Below, in pieces: positions 22,301 to 32,206 of a stretch of DNA of 64,000 nucleotides. Each line of letters starts with the position of its first letter. Within the stretch, counting starts at the first letter, position 1. The DNA comes from Cyanodermella asteris (Eukaryota > Ascomycota > Lecanoromycetes > Ostropales > Stictidaceae): contig UYJD01000010.1 in the NCBI GenBank assembly GCA_900618795.1, positions 966,068 through 1,030,067 of the forward strand. The letters are read 5' to 3'. The notes beneath the pieces are model-generated. The model saw nothing but the letters and a program-made list of their open reading frames with translations, was not told the DNA's origin and made no database searches. Position numbers and translations under genes: made by a program.

Positions 22301-23660
22301 GAGAACGGAGACGGATGACTTGTTGCTGCAGCCGCCATCGCTAGCTTCTTCATTGGGCGCAGATGAGAGTAATCAACGTATCGCTTTATCCACCGGTAAC
22401 ACGCCGCCATCGCGTCTGATCCCGAAATCCCGCGGTTTGAAAAAGCAAAGCTCGTTCTCGCAGCTCAAACCATCCCCTACAAGCCGACTGTGGCAGCTCG
22501 ATAATGCAACCGGTGGACTATTAACTGGTGCGGGTAATTTCGCCAGCGCTATATCGCAAAACTTCTCCTTTTCAACCTCATCGTCCCCACCATCTAAAAA
22601 GTGGCCCAGCCCGAGTATGAGCTTCACCACTGCCAAATCTCACCAAACACGCGAGTCAAAGATGATGCAGCAATCAGGTATCAGTCAGGAACGGCGTAAG
22701 TGGAGCATCCCAGAAGACTTTCCCGAGGATGGCAACGGAAAGAAGGATACAGAACCGGCGCCGCCTCGCAAACGGAGACTCAAAGTCGGCTACACGCTTC
22801 GGCAGAACTGCGGAGTGAGTTCTACTAGCGCTTTTATGACTGCTGAAGAGCAAGCCACGCTCGGCGCTTTGTTTGACTTACAACGATCAGCATATGCCGA
22901 TCTTCTGACTGTTTGGGGTCTGCCCATCGCCCGCGCTGAAGTCCTGAAGCACAACACAAGCTTAGGTACTCAACAAAACATAGCCGAGCAACCTGACAAC
23001 GCTCCTCTCGAGCTTGGGAAGCGCGGTTCCTCCGCTATCAGCAAAAAGAAGCCACCTCCTGGTCTTTTGGCTCGCCGACTGTGTCCATTCTGTTCCGTGA
23101 CAAACTGGCTCGACCGTCGAAACTCGGCTTTCAAATGCTCCAATTGCGACAGACGTGTTCCACCATTGGCTTGCACGTTCTGTAACAAACTCATGCGTGG
23201 TCGCACCTATCCATGCTTCTCATGCGGCCATGTACTTCATGCGCGCTGCCGAAGCAAACTGGCCAAGCAAACTGGCTACGACGGCCGCTGCATCGAAGGC
23301 TGCGATTGCGCCTGCCCCAGCGCAGTCGTTGTGCAAGTCGCAAGTTTGAACGAAGTTAGTGGCCACCAGCGGTCTGGCAGCGAAGAAACGCAAAGCTCGC
23401 ATATCACAGAAATCAAGTTGGATGTGAGGAGGGACGAAGATGGTGAAGTCGTACAGGACGAGCCGCGCGCGGGTCATGGCCAAGCTTGGGAGGAGATGGC
23501 AAGGGAGAGCCTTGCTAGAAATCTTGAATTGAAGTCAGGCATACGAAGATCCAGAAGCATCGATGGCAGGACGCGGGGTCCGAGCGATCGTGAGTTCAGG
23601 GCTTCCAACGTGCCCAGAAGGCGGGTTGGGACCACCATGGAAACGCTTGATGAGCTGTGA
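19362..23660 (+). CDS. MTC5: SEA/GATOR2 complex subunit Mtc5/Sea3 (WDR59), 1432 aa
   Basis: A single intronless frame. I choose the ATG at 19362 (MALGFADVSSAFDSP), nine codons inside the longest frame, because the family begins close to the FGKDGSFEV segment. Domains in order: WD40 repeats at about 20-360 (VQWSPF, HGHSRALTDIQFS, LYDCREESIWD); an RWD domain at about 480-590 (VDINKRFLTMSLYG, FPPKYPSEA); long disordered Ser-rich linkers; and a C-terminal RING-like zinc module at about 1240-1310 (CPFC, CSNC, CTFC, CFSCGHVLHARC). This order is diagnostic for WDR59/Mtc5. It works at the vacuole membrane in amino-acid signalling to TORC1. A TATA-like TTATAAA lies near 19229. Confidence 0.92.
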   Translation: MALGFADVSSAFDSPTFGKDGSFEVNKPVGSMSISPCGRDVVLASRHGLHIIDLDSPWAPPRHLAHHTPWEVADVQWSPFPSRDHWVVSTSNQKALVWNLEMSSRHSPIEHTLHGHSRALTDIQFSAHDPNSLATCAVDSFVHCWDLRQPQRPAYSFCDWFAGATQTKWNRINPHIIASSHDRTLHIWDNRKGAFPLRSLDAHDTKIYGIDWDRTNAYKIITCSLDKSVKFWDYSDEADRPQRLLRTPFPVWRARHTPFGHGIMAMPQRGDFNLHLYDCREESIWDRDLDRSPRFVEKFAGHQDNVKEFLWRPRGSWEEGSDNREFQLVTWGADRYLRLHRMTDDMLHEVGFERGQPGNFTTRKNAPYRTFKVSDRDLPGYASDVEDPLGPETSAFLSARAAPISTSPDSGPFGWADAGFLNTQPGIRAKAPPRKEVDPISWMKGVKIGKHEDKTKHKHGSSALPTLSIDTWEHYENLGEEVKHVGQTFSKVEFGGVDINKRFLTMSLYGPWGKDRGQVFLSCRMVFPPKYPSEAAELILEESTSISTESIEEINDTSATIMEEFAIRHKPSIEAVVRFLHGERTLDELRGWLRQGLSTPNMLPTALDEESSSDEEDVLTHLGGPPLDEVGLGGSDVLTNSNANANVPLPKSCGALWARDGRLVCFFRPKIEKASSVIGVLGLVSQPGSLKKKSRYFDGFGRVESHQSKLPSARSVAGAFDSDESSVGSDSDGSSSRSTSESSLDDVSSDRPPGASSSMMFGGIPIQSQGLKSFDGMHGSESSKKPAMSYFQETKSVVSIRDFKHFTPARRELATYQYQGLDLGNFNAKLAILRGSNELASAWSMAANLCQWHESSIATSKSTHRGVDQYIPNFAGHTWNTLAASLSDSSTSVRMSIALGLFYYFGANADVQMAATLACAFQPFITPRRSEELHQAIRNAGNTISRPNHAMPTTKSDRSVLEPMLVEPDPHFASDPIKPMRTETDDLLLQPPSLASSLGADESNQRIALSTGNTPPSRLIPKSRGLKKQSSFSQLKPSPTSRLWQLDNATGGLLTGAGNFASAISQNFSFSTSSSPPSKKWPSPSMSFTTAKSHQTRESKMMQQSGISQERRKWSIPEDFPEDGNGKKDTEPAPPRKRRLKVGYTLRQNCGVSSTSAFMTAEEQATLGALFDLQRSAYADLLTVWGLPIARAEVLKHNTSLGTQQNIAEQPDNAPLELGKRGSSAISKKKPPPGLLARRLCPFCSVTNWLDRRNSAFKCSNCDRRVPPLACTFCNKLMRGRTYPCFSCGHVLHARCRSKLAKQTGYDGRCIEGCDCACPSAVVVQVASLNEVSGHQRSGSEETQSSHITEIKLDVRRDEDGEVVQDEPRAGHGQAWEEMARESLARNLELKSGIRRSRSIDGRTRGPSDREFRASNVPRRRVGTTMETLDEL

Positions 23661-23914
23661 TGACCCAAGGAGGGTTTTGAGAGGTCTATCGCCGTGTATT
23701 TTTATAACAATATGCTCAATGCTGAGATCGGACAGGGAAAGCTTGCAAGAGTCCGCTTTTTTGGCGCTTATGTTCCAAGCGTTGCTCCGCAAAGCAAATG
23801 TCAGCATGGGCGAATGAGCATTATTGGAAAGGCAGCATAGTATTACATGTAATATTAGCAACGGAAGCAATGATCAAGACTTCATTGTGAGATTTTGTAC
23901 ATTATTTCATCAAA

Positions 23915-26785
23915 TCACTTCTTGTCCAGCTCTGGATCAGCATGTCGATTGAAGAACCTGAAAATCTGTCTACCAGTCGCCGCACCTACGAGCGGTGCAA
24001 GTTGCGACTCGCTCAGATTCGCAACGTCCCTGATGCTCTCAACCTCCAGCATTAGTGTGCTGATGTTCTTCGTTGTAATGCCAGGAACCGCACGCAACAT
24101 ATCGACCGGCGCCGTATTGAAGCTCTGCTCCCCTGGCTCTTCACCCTCCGTGAGACCAATCTGAACAGCCTTGATCGGATCCGGCTCTTCCTGACTCTTC
24201 TTCAGTTCCTCGAAGATCTCGGCCGTCTGGTAGGGACTGCTGCTCCATATGATTTTCAGACGCGGGAACGCAAGAGTGAGCAAGACGAGCTTGCTCTGCA
24301 GGTCGGCGTTTGAGCTGGAGAGAAAGGCGCCGGCGCCGCTTGTGCCTGGCCCCGAACCGATTCCGCCCGGTCCTTCGGTGAAGGGCTCGAGCGTGAATGA
24401 TTTGTTCTGATCGAATTCGATGAGAAGCATGGGGTTCTTGTAATGCTGAAACATCGTCTCGGCTTGGTTGAAAAGGCGACCAGATTTGAAGGACGAGATC
24501 AGATCGCGGATTGACTTTCGCTCGATGCAAATATCTGGCGATAGGACGTAGTCGGCCACTGTCAGCATGCAAGGGACGACCACCATATTCCGTCCGTGTA
24601 AAAGAGACGGTAGACTCGATCGGAACTCGCGTATATCTACGACGCAGATTGGTGGAGCCGCAGTCGCAGCCAGGCGACCACCACCTGCAATACGAGTATT
24701 GATTGTGCGTAAGAATTGCTCTTGCGGATCGAGATTGGCGTCGGCATGCGTGATCGTTACAGCCATGGTGGCTTTCTCCCTGATCAGCTTGGTAAAGCAG
24801 TCCTTCTCACGGCGAACGGCGCTGAGGTAGCGTTGTTCCTCGGTAGAGTTCCCGTAGTACATGAAGTAAATTTTGATATTGCGGTCCGTGTGTGAACTTC
24901 GATACACCTCAACTCGACGGATGAACGCGGCATCGGGCTCGTACATGATCACATAACGCGGCCGAATTTCCTCAAGGAGAAGATCATCCTTGTCGCCGTC
25001 AAAAGGATGTACCAATACGAGATCGTCCATGTCGTAGAGACCAAAGTATTCGTCCATGTCCTCAAGGTCGTCAAGGATCACGACATCCTTGTGGTTTGCA
25101 TCATTTTCAGTCTGGTGTAGCTCGCCTATTAGCTGAGCAACCTGCACATCGCGGTCTTCCGTCAAGTGAAGCGCACTGTTGACAGCTCGTCCGCCACCAG
25201 CTGCTGCGGCAGCTCCTCCTCTGACACGTCGTCGTTTGTTTGGGGGTGCGCGGCTCCCTTGGCCGCGGCGATCCGAACTCTTATAGCTTTCTAAGGCCTT
25301 TTGATTCTCCTCAAAGAGCGACGCGCTCACGCGGGCGAATTGCTTCTTCCATTCTAAGTATTCTCGTAACTTTCGTCGCATCATAAAGTTTGCCGAGGAC
25401 GAAGGCTGTTCCTCGTCATCTTGTTCGTCTTCATTGGTTTCTTTATCGGCCCGCTTGTCGAGTAAAATGTGCTGGGATTGCAAGTACTCTCGAATCTGCC
25501 TGCATGAGTATTGATCGGAGCACATGATGAGGACTGTTCCATTCGAGTCATCTCTGACTTTCGGATCAAAGTATGCATCTCTCTCGATCTCTTCCAGGCA
25601 CTCGGACAACTGAGCCCACTTTGGCTGCTCCTCAAGCGTCGGCCGGAGGGTATCGACCAGACCCTGAGATGCAGCTTGCGAGTTCAAGGCCTTGTCGGTC
25701 TTACCGCTGTAAACGCGAGCTTTCGCGGTCTGGAAGATTGTGTTTGCCGCATCCAGAAATAGCCAAGGTGATTGATTGTGGCGCGTCGACCCAGGTGGAG
25801 GCTGGTGAGCGGCCAGAGTCGTGTCGAGGTGCTTCAAGAACGAGACGGCATCGTATGTGAGCAGCGCGTGCAGGATGTTTCGAAGCACAGTCAAATCATT
25901 GACAATTTGTCTCGTTCGGAAGCTCGTACGATGCCACACTGGGTCGAGCTGGCGCCGGATTACCTGGTCGAAATTTCGGTGCAAGGCGCTTTCAGTCGTC
26001 CAGTCTTCCAGCTCCAGTCCAGTACCGGCCTTGCGCAGCTCGCTGACGCTGACGTCGATACACTCGAGTACGGCATTTTGAATGTCGCGCATGTTATCGG
26101 ACATTGGTATCTCAAGCTCAATAACTTCCGCCTTCTTCCGCCCTTCGAGCGCCTCCGCAATCGTGACGTGGAACCGAGGCCATAGGGATGACTTGCGCAG
26201 GAACAAGTTTCTCATTGTTCCGCAGAGTGGCGCATACCCGGTAGTCAAGCTTTCCGGGTTGTCCGAGAATGCCTTTAAGAAGCCATTCTTGTTGTTCTGC
26301 CTGTATATTCTAACAATGAAGGCTTCAATACTTGTCGCGACCACCTTGTCCGCATGCATGACCACCAACCCGGTGATACTCGCAGGATCCAGCAGCTTGC
26401 TCAATATATCTACGACCAAGATCTGGCTCGTGATCGAAAAGATCCCGCCCTGTGAATATAATTTCTCCCGCGTCCCGACGGTCATCCTCTCGGTCCTGAC
26501 TTCTGTAAATCCCCTGACCAGCGGTGATCGACTGATGGCAGCCTGCTCCGAGAGTGCTTCGCCCATCCAGTGGTTTTCCCGCTCATCGGCCCCGACGACG
26601 ATGACCAGGTTGTTGCCGGCCGCATCATAGGAGTGGAGGAGATTGGTGACCAAGCGGAGCAGCCCGAGGCCGCGGGCAAGGACGACCAGCTCATCGTCGG
26701 CGCGAAGCTCTTGGAAGAGGTCTTGTTGATAGGAGAGAGGAAGGGACAGTTTTACTGGCGGAGCAGCGCCAGCTTCGGAGGTCAT
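23915..26785 (-). CDS. RAD1: Structure-specific endonuclease Rad1/XPF, 956 aa
   Basis: A single frame from ATG 26785, in the size range of the family (human XPF 916). The N-terminal 650 residues form a degenerate SF2 helicase-like region, as is normal for XPF. The ERCC4 nuclease core is at about 690-830, with the ERKSIRDL active-site signature near residue 752 intact and VVDIREFRSSLP before it. A helix-hairpin-helix pair near the C-terminus (about 875-940) should bind the Rad10/ERCC1 partner. It cuts 5' of bubbles and flaps in nucleotide excision repair and recombination. Its 3' end faces that of Mtc5, 254 bp away. No intron is needed. Confidence 0.95.
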   Translation of the reverse strand: MTSEAGAAPPVKLSLPLSYQQDLFQELRADDELVVLARGLGLLRLVTNLLHSYDAAGNNLVIVVGADERENHWMGEALSEQAAISRSPLVRGFTEVRTERMTVGTREKLYSQGGIFSITSQILVVDILSKLLDPASITGLVVMHADKVVATSIEAFIVRIYRQNNKNGFLKAFSDNPESLTTGYAPLCGTMRNLFLRKSSLWPRFHVTIAEALEGRKKAEVIELEIPMSDNMRDIQNAVLECIDVSVSELRKAGTGLELEDWTTESALHRNFDQVIRRQLDPVWHRTSFRTRQIVNDLTVLRNILHALLTYDAVSFLKHLDTTLAAHQPPPGSTRHNQSPWLFLDAANTIFQTAKARVYSGKTDKALNSQAASQGLVDTLRPTLEEQPKWAQLSECLEEIERDAYFDPKVRDDSNGTVLIMCSDQYSCRQIREYLQSQHILLDKRADKETNEDEQDDEEQPSSSANFMMRRKLREYLEWKKQFARVSASLFEENQKALESYKSSDRRGQGSRAPPNKRRRVRGGAAAAAGGGRAVNSALHLTEDRDVQVAQLIGELHQTENDANHKDVVILDDLEDMDEYFGLYDMDDLVLVHPFDGDKDDLLLEEIRPRYVIMYEPDAAFIRRVEVYRSSHTDRNIKIYFMYYGNSTEEQRYLSAVRREKDCFTKLIREKATMAVTITHADANLDPQEQFLRTINTRIAGGGRLAATAAPPICVVDIREFRSSLPSLLHGRNMVVVPCMLTVADYVLSPDICIERKSIRDLISSFKSGRLFNQAETMFQHYKNPMLLIEFDQNKSFTLEPFTEGPGGIGSGPGTSGAGAFLSSSNADLQSKLVLLTLAFPRLKIIWSSSPYQTAEIFEELKKSQEEPDPIKAVQIGLTEGEEPGEQSFNTAPVDMLRAVPGITTKNISTLMLEVESIRDVANLSESQLAPLVGAATGRQIFRFFNRHADPELDKK

Positions 26786-27173
26786 TGATCACATTGCTGA
26801 GGGCAGCTGGGGTGTTGCTGCCGGCGTATTTGGTTTCAAAATCAGTGACGCATTGTGAGAGTCCAGGAAGCTATGACCGGAGATGGGCTCCGGAGCATGG
26901 ATTAAGTAAGGTGTTTGACAGCTCGAGCACTGCCACAATTGCTGGCCAACAACCTGCAAACCAGACTTCTTCAGCATTTGCGGGGTAGATCTGTGCTCGA
27001 CAGTGCCCAAGACGTCGTACTCGATATTTCATTATATTGACGCGACGATGGCGTTGTGGTAGACAATATCTGTTGCGAAAGATGAACCAGCATCCCAAAT
27101 TCTCTCCTCCAATCAGGCGTTATCCAAGTTCAAGATCGTTCCTTGCCTCCACCAGCGTGTCTGAGCGATGATT

Positions 27174-27924
27174 CTACTCATTCGCACGCATGAAAGCCGC
27201 AAACTCCTCGTCTGGAAGCTGTCAGCATTGGACACAACCGTCGGCGAGCATACTCACAGTCGATAGTACCGTTGCCGTCCTTGTCAACATGCTTGATCAT
27301 GTCCTCGATTTCCTCGTCGGTAAGATTGTCGCCCAGGCTCTTCATCACCTTGCGAATCTCGTCGGCATCAATAGTTCCACCTCCATCGCGATCGAAGACG
27401 GCGAATGCATCGCGCAATTCCTTCTCCGAGTCCGTAACTGTGGCTCTGGCGGCCATGAGATTGAGGAACTCTATGATAAGATGTCAAGTCAACCTTTGGT
27501 ATCGCATGGAAGCCGTTCTGGACCGGACGCAGGCTTACCTTCGAAATCAACGGTACCGTTACTATCGGTATCGACTTCGTTGATGATGTCCTTTAATTCC
27601 TCTGCCGTCGGATCGAGCTTCAACTCGCGCATAACGGCGCCAAGTTCTTCAGCAGTCAGGACCCCTGGACGAACACAGCATTAGTTTTATCTTGAAATGC
27701 ACTTCAGAGCCGCGGGACCCCGACTAACCATCTTTGTTTTTGTCCTGAAGGTATGTTAGCCATGGTAGCAATAATGCATACGCCGTTTGCTCACCAGGGC
27801 CTCAAAGGCGGCTCTGAAGTCCTCCACCTGCTGCTGTGTCAATTTGCGGGCCTAGAAACATGTCAGCCTCTCCGGTCTCCAGATTCGACGATATATGTCG
27901 CCATACGAGCTCTGACAAAGTCAT
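27174..27924 (-). CDS. Calmodulin-like EF-hand protein, 155 aa, six exons
   Basis: Exons: 27907-27924, 27795-27851, 27729-27744, 27539-27664, 27258-27470 and 27174-27211. All borders are GT..AG and all phases agree, giving 155 residues from MTLSEL to FMRANE. All four EF-hand loops are canonical: [36 protein letters not shown] and [12 protein letters not shown]. The first loop is partly encoded by a 16-nt microexon, and the first exon is only 18 nt. The sequence is clearly more diverged than the almost invariant true calmodulin (for example [29 protein letters not shown]), so I call it calmodulin-like; the housekeeping calmodulin gene is presumably elsewhere. It should be a Ca2+ sensor binding helical target peptides. 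Confidence 0.9.
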
Positions 27925-28197
27925 TTTAGCGGTGACAGGAGTTCTTCTCGTGAAGGTTATTCCGCATCCAATCCGCCGTAGCCTTATGAATTCGCAGGCA
28001 ATTGCGCGGGGTGCCAAGAGTCCGGGCCTTGCCGATAAACGGGTCGGCTTCCAGGGTCGATTTCAGGAAGTCACGGCCGCTGATCAGGGCTCCACGAATA
28101 GAAATATACATCACAGCGAGGCAGAATTGTGAAGGAGCCCAAAGCAGGCCGGAAGTGAAAAGTTAATGTGTTTTTGGATTTGTTACAAGTACAGCCA

Positions 28198-31100
28198 TCA
28201 ACCGGCAGCTGGCGCCACCAATGCAGCCCTCCTGATTTCGAGCTGTTTACGGAAATCAACCGCTCTGCTCTCCGCTGGTGGCATATGCTCTCCGCTCGCA
28301 ATACATAACACACGCATTCCGCGCTCATATTTGAGGTCCGGTAGAAGCTTGGGTGTGATCAGGAAATATTGCGACCCGCCACGTCCGCCCTGGCCTTCTG
28401 CGTGAATGTCGATCTCCTCCTCGGCATCGTCTTCTTCCATCTCATTGTCATCACCGTCGTCATCGTCATCGTCATCCCGTTCACTCCTTCGCTTTGGAAT
28501 TCTGAAGACCGGAGGTGGCATTTGATCCGTGCCTGTCGCGATTGCAACCATCCTTGCATGTGCCAGCCGCTCGTTTCGCGGATCCATACCTTGATTGATT
28601 TCGTCGACAATGCGGAAAGGTGACCTGGTCAAAGACTGCAGACTCATGAGATAGAACATGGTGGACACGGCGCGCTCTCCGCCTGACTGGCGGTTCGAGT
28701 TCAACTGACTCAGCGTCTCGTTCTCACGGAACTTGACCATGACCTGAATTTCCCACTTATCGAAGTCGTCCTCATCCTTCCCAACCGATACCTCTCCAGC
28801 GCAACTCAAGAACTTCATATTGTAGGAGAATGAATGGCTGATGAGCGAAACCAGTCTGTCAAGCTCTGGCTCCCACTGGTCACGAACCTCTTTGATTTTG
28901 TCAGCCATTTCCTCAATCGCCTCGTCCAGTTGTTGGATCTTGTTCCGCAGATCGTTAATTTGTCTTTCGCGTTTCTCATATTCGGCCAAAGTATTGCCTC
29001 CACCAGTACCTTGCAACATCTCCAGTCGCGCTCTCTGAGACTCAATCTGGGCCATCAACGCCATCGTGTCCGCATACTGCTGTTGGAACGCGCGAACCAC
29101 GTCCGCAAACTCATTTCTGCCGCGCTTGCGGAGCGTCTCTTCTAATTTACTTCTTTCTGCATTCACTTTTTCTCGAGCTTCGTTGAAGATACTTTGAGCT
29201 TCATCTCGTTCCTTTCGCTTCTCTTCGATACGTTCTTTCGTCCCAGCATGGCGTTCAGTGAGCGTTGCGAGATCCGATGTTGCTTCAATGCGCATGATCT
29301 CGATGTTCTGGAGCTCCTCGTGAGCTGCCTGCAGCTCCTCGACCGCATCTGCATACGCAAGCGACAACTTCACTCGCTGGAGACTAAGTTCGTCGCCTTC
29401 TCTGAAAAGCTCCCTGTCCCGACTTCGATAATCGCTAATCCTCTGTTGTTTGCTGGCGAGGTCGCTTTCGTTCTGTGCGATGCGCGTTGGGTAAGACTTG
29501 TAATTCGTCAACGCCTGCTGCATTTTGCTTTTCTCGTCTCGCAGCGTCCTGAGTTCGTTATCAAGCTGTTCTACGCGAGTTTTATATTGAGCACCTTTCT
29601 CCTTGGCTAAGCTGTCCATCTCGGCGGTGATCTCTTGGATCTCGTCCCTGAGTTCGTTGATCTCCCTTCTAAGGCCAGATATGGCCGATGTGTCGATCGG
29701 AGCATCAGTCCAGTACTTCGGTTTGGGCAGATCCTTTGAGACGACGTTGGTAGCCCCGGGGCCGTATTCGCGTCGACGCTGAAACTGATATGACGTCTTT
29801 GATGTTATGACGCGGCTCATATTGCTTTCCTTCAAACCCTCAAACTGCTGATCGCTGAGTTCTCGCGAAGAGTATCCGGTCTGATGCACCTTGGAGCCTT
29901 CGCACAGAGTGCACAGTACCGCTTCAGGGCCATCAATAAGATCCAGGATCCAGCCATCGAGTCCATGGGTGCGTAAATTTCCCTGGTTGACACTTGATGT
30001 GTATTGTGCCAATGGTACAGTAATGACGCGCTGATTGACTTTAGACCATCCGTTCTCGCGCAATGATCGTTGCAAGGTACGGAAATCGTTCATGGTCTGC
30101 GCTGTTAGAAATGTCCAATCATTCGTACCTATAGCCGCTTCCACGATGTCCGCCATTCGCGGATCTTTGAGCGAGCACTCAACCAGAGGTGGACCAAAGA
30201 TCCTCTTCTCGAACAGTTGCGGGTTACGGCGTAGCCACTCGCAGGCGTCATAGATCTCTGCATTAAAATGTTGTCGCAGTTTCACGGCTTGCTGCCCCGA
30301 CTTGGACTGAAGGTTATTTATCTGTGCTTCTCTTTGGGCAATATCACGCCCTTTATCTGTCCTTTGTCTGTCGAGCATTTTGTGGCGATCCTTGTCTTGG
30401 CTGCGAGCATCTTCTATCTCACGTTTCTCGCGTTCGCAACGTCGAATATTCTCGTTTTTAGAGTCGATCTCAGATTGTGAAGCAGGCTCGGGCTGTCTGG
30501 CTTGCACTTTGAGATTCCGGATAATCCCAGCCAACCTGCTCGTTTCCTGCTCGGCATCCCTTACTGCCTGCTTTTCGGCTCTTCGCGTGTTTTCATTTCT
30601 TTGAAGCTTCTTGTCGAGCTCCTCTATTTCCTTGCCCTTGCCCTCGACGGCGGCAAGCTTGCTTTGGACCACGTTCTTTTGGCGGCGATGTTCTGCATCC
30701 GTTCGTTTCTGATAGCGCTCCTTCAGCTTCATGTCTTGCATGAACGGCTCCAGGGCTTCCTCCAACCTCCGGACTTCATTTCCAAGTTCTTTCGACTCTT
30801 CCCGCTTTTTCTTTGCCATTTCGGTAAGCTCCTTAAATTTGAAAAACGGCTGCGAATCCTCTAGATCTCTCACGTTGGCTTGAACCTCGTCTCGTTCGCG
30901 GATCCGCTGGACATCTTGCTCTTGCGATTTGTGCTTTGCCTCAAGACTCGCCAAGCTCTCAGCATGATCCTGCCTGTTTCCTTCGAGCGCACGTTGATCT
31001 TTCCGAACCTGCTTCAGCGTATCATGCCAATCCAGCATCTCCTGTGATGCCACAGCTCGCTGCGTTTCATGTAGTAGCTGCACCGGTGAAAGCCTCGCAA

Positions 31101-31710
31101 ATTCAACTACGCGGTCCTGCGGCAGAAATTGACACAAGTTGTCGATTTGGACACCAAGCTTTCCGGCCCGATTCTTGATGCTCTTGGCTGGAAACGGCTT
31201 GTCATCGAGGCTGTAAAAGGCCTTGTTACCATCGCGTTTGATCGTGCACTTGAAGACAGGATGTTTCGCGCGTGCCGGCGGCCGCTCAACCTCAATTTCA
31301 ATGTGTGCCTGAGACGCCCCATGCTTCACGAACTCTCCAAGCTCTTTTGCCCTTCCCAGAAACTTCGGATCGTAGCCCAGACCGATGCAAATGGCGCAGA
31401 CGAGTGTACTTTTCCCGGTTCCGTTTGGTCCTATGACCATGTTCAGGCTGGGGCCGGGGAAGAACTCGACTGATCGATAAGTGACGAAGTTCTTCAGCCT
31501 GATCCGTCGGATAGCGCCCGGCTGGTGCTCAACCGGAGCTGTCAGACCGTTGGACATGTCATTTGCGAGTCCGTTCGCCTGACGTTCGTCTGCCTGAGTG
31601 TATCTGCTGGTGTTCTGGGTAGATGGCTCATGGCGGGGCCGCTTGTCGCTCCGAGCCGCATCGTCGTCGCAATCTTCGTGTGGACGCTTCGGCGTCGAAC
31701 CGCCCGACAT
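28198..31710 (-). CDS. SMC5: Smc5, subunit of the Smc5/6 complex, 1170 aa
   Basis: A single intronless frame. Walker A (GPNGTGKST) lies near residue 95, followed by GLGYDPKFLGRAKELGEFVKHG, which is typical of Smc5. Two long coiled-coil arms (about 240-490 and 690-960) flank a hinge at about 500-660. The ABC signature SGGERAVST is near 1010 and Walker B (DEINQGMD) near 1037. The N-terminal 50 residues are basic and disordered. Together with Smc6 and Nse1-6 it forms an ATP-driven DNA-entrapping ring needed for recombination repair and replication restart. An acidic D/E run near 1095-1115, encoded by a GAT-repeat stretch around 28440-28480, may be length-variable. Confidence 0.95.
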   Translation of the reverse strand: MSGGSTPKRPHEDCDDDAARSDKRPRHEPSTQNTSRYTQADERQANGLANDMSNGLTAPVEHQPGAIRRIRLKNFVTYRSVEFFPGPSLNMVIGPNGTGKSTLVCAICIGLGYDPKFLGRAKELGEFVKHGASQAHIEIEVERPPARAKHPVFKCTIKRDGNKAFYSLDDKPFPAKSIKNRAGKLGVQIDNLCQFLPQDRVVEFARLSPVQLLHETQRAVASQEMLDWHDTLKQVRKDQRALEGNRQDHAESLASLEAKHKSQEQDVQRIRERDEVQANVRDLEDSQPFFKFKELTEMAKKKREESKELGNEVRRLEEALEPFMQDMKLKERYQKRTDAEHRRQKNVVQSKLAAVEGKGKEIEELDKKLQRNENTRRAEKQAVRDAEQETSRLAGIIRNLKVQARQPEPASQSEIDSKNENIRRCEREKREIEDARSQDKDRHKMLDRQRTDKGRDIAQREAQINNLQSKSGQQAVKLRQHFNAEIYDACEWLRRNPQLFEKRIFGPPLVECSLKDPRMADIVEAAIGTNDWTFLTAQTMNDFRTLQRSLRENGWSKVNQRVITVPLAQYTSSVNQGNLRTHGLDGWILDLIDGPEAVLCTLCEGSKVHQTGYSSRELSDQQFEGLKESNMSRVITSKTSYQFQRRREYGPGATNVVSKDLPKPKYWTDAPIDTSAISGLRREINELRDEIQEITAEMDSLAKEKGAQYKTRVEQLDNELRTLRDEKSKMQQALTNYKSYPTRIAQNESDLASKQQRISDYRSRDRELFREGDELSLQRVKLSLAYADAVEELQAAHEELQNIEIMRIEATSDLATLTERHAGTKERIEEKRKERDEAQSIFNEAREKVNAERSKLEETLRKRGRNEFADVVRAFQQQYADTMALMAQIESQRARLEMLQGTGGGNTLAEYEKRERQINDLRNKIQQLDEAIEEMADKIKEVRDQWEPELDRLVSLISHSFSYNMKFLSCAGEVSVGKDEDDFDKWEIQVMVKFRENETLSQLNSNRQSGGERAVSTMFYLMSLQSLTRSPFRIVDEINQGMDPRNERLAHARMVAIATGTDQMPPPVFRIPKRRSERDDDDDDDGDDNEMEEDDAEEEIDIHAEGQGGRGGSQYFLITPKLLPDLKYERGMRVLCIASGEHMPPAESRAVDFRKQLEIRRAALVAPAAG

Positions 31711-32206
31711 GGCGCCTGGCGCAGCCTCTGGAGATGATGAGTCACCAGAGCGACTGTTGTTGATGAAACAAGGTGCTTGGTGCTGGCGGGTAGGCTCCGC
31801 TGGGACGGGATGCTGAGCGCGCCGAGCGTGAGCGGTTCGCGTTTAGCCTCGGATCTTAAATGCTACCCAGAAAGGACTAGCTTGACCCAGCGCTCACTCC
31901 AACATTCGTCCTCAATTTGGGTCAGCTAAACGTGCCGCACCAATACTTGGATACAATGATCCCATTGCCTGCGTTATTCACCTTCTGATCAAGGATGACT
32001 ACTACCTTCATGTCAACATTCACGAGACTCACTGGCAACACGTATCCTCATCCTCGATTGTTACTGATATGCGACCGTCATTCATTCAAAGTTATTCGCT
32101 GATCGTGACCTCGTCAAGCAATCTTATCATATAGCTAACGCCTTGAAAGGCCTGACGTATGCCGTGGTGGAGCCCTGCCCTAATCACGATATAACACAGC
32201 TTCCCC
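31711..32206. other. Intergenic between Smc5 and P450
   Basis: Holds the Smc5 promoter and the 3' region of the P450 gene. I see no coding frame of note. Confidence 0.4.
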
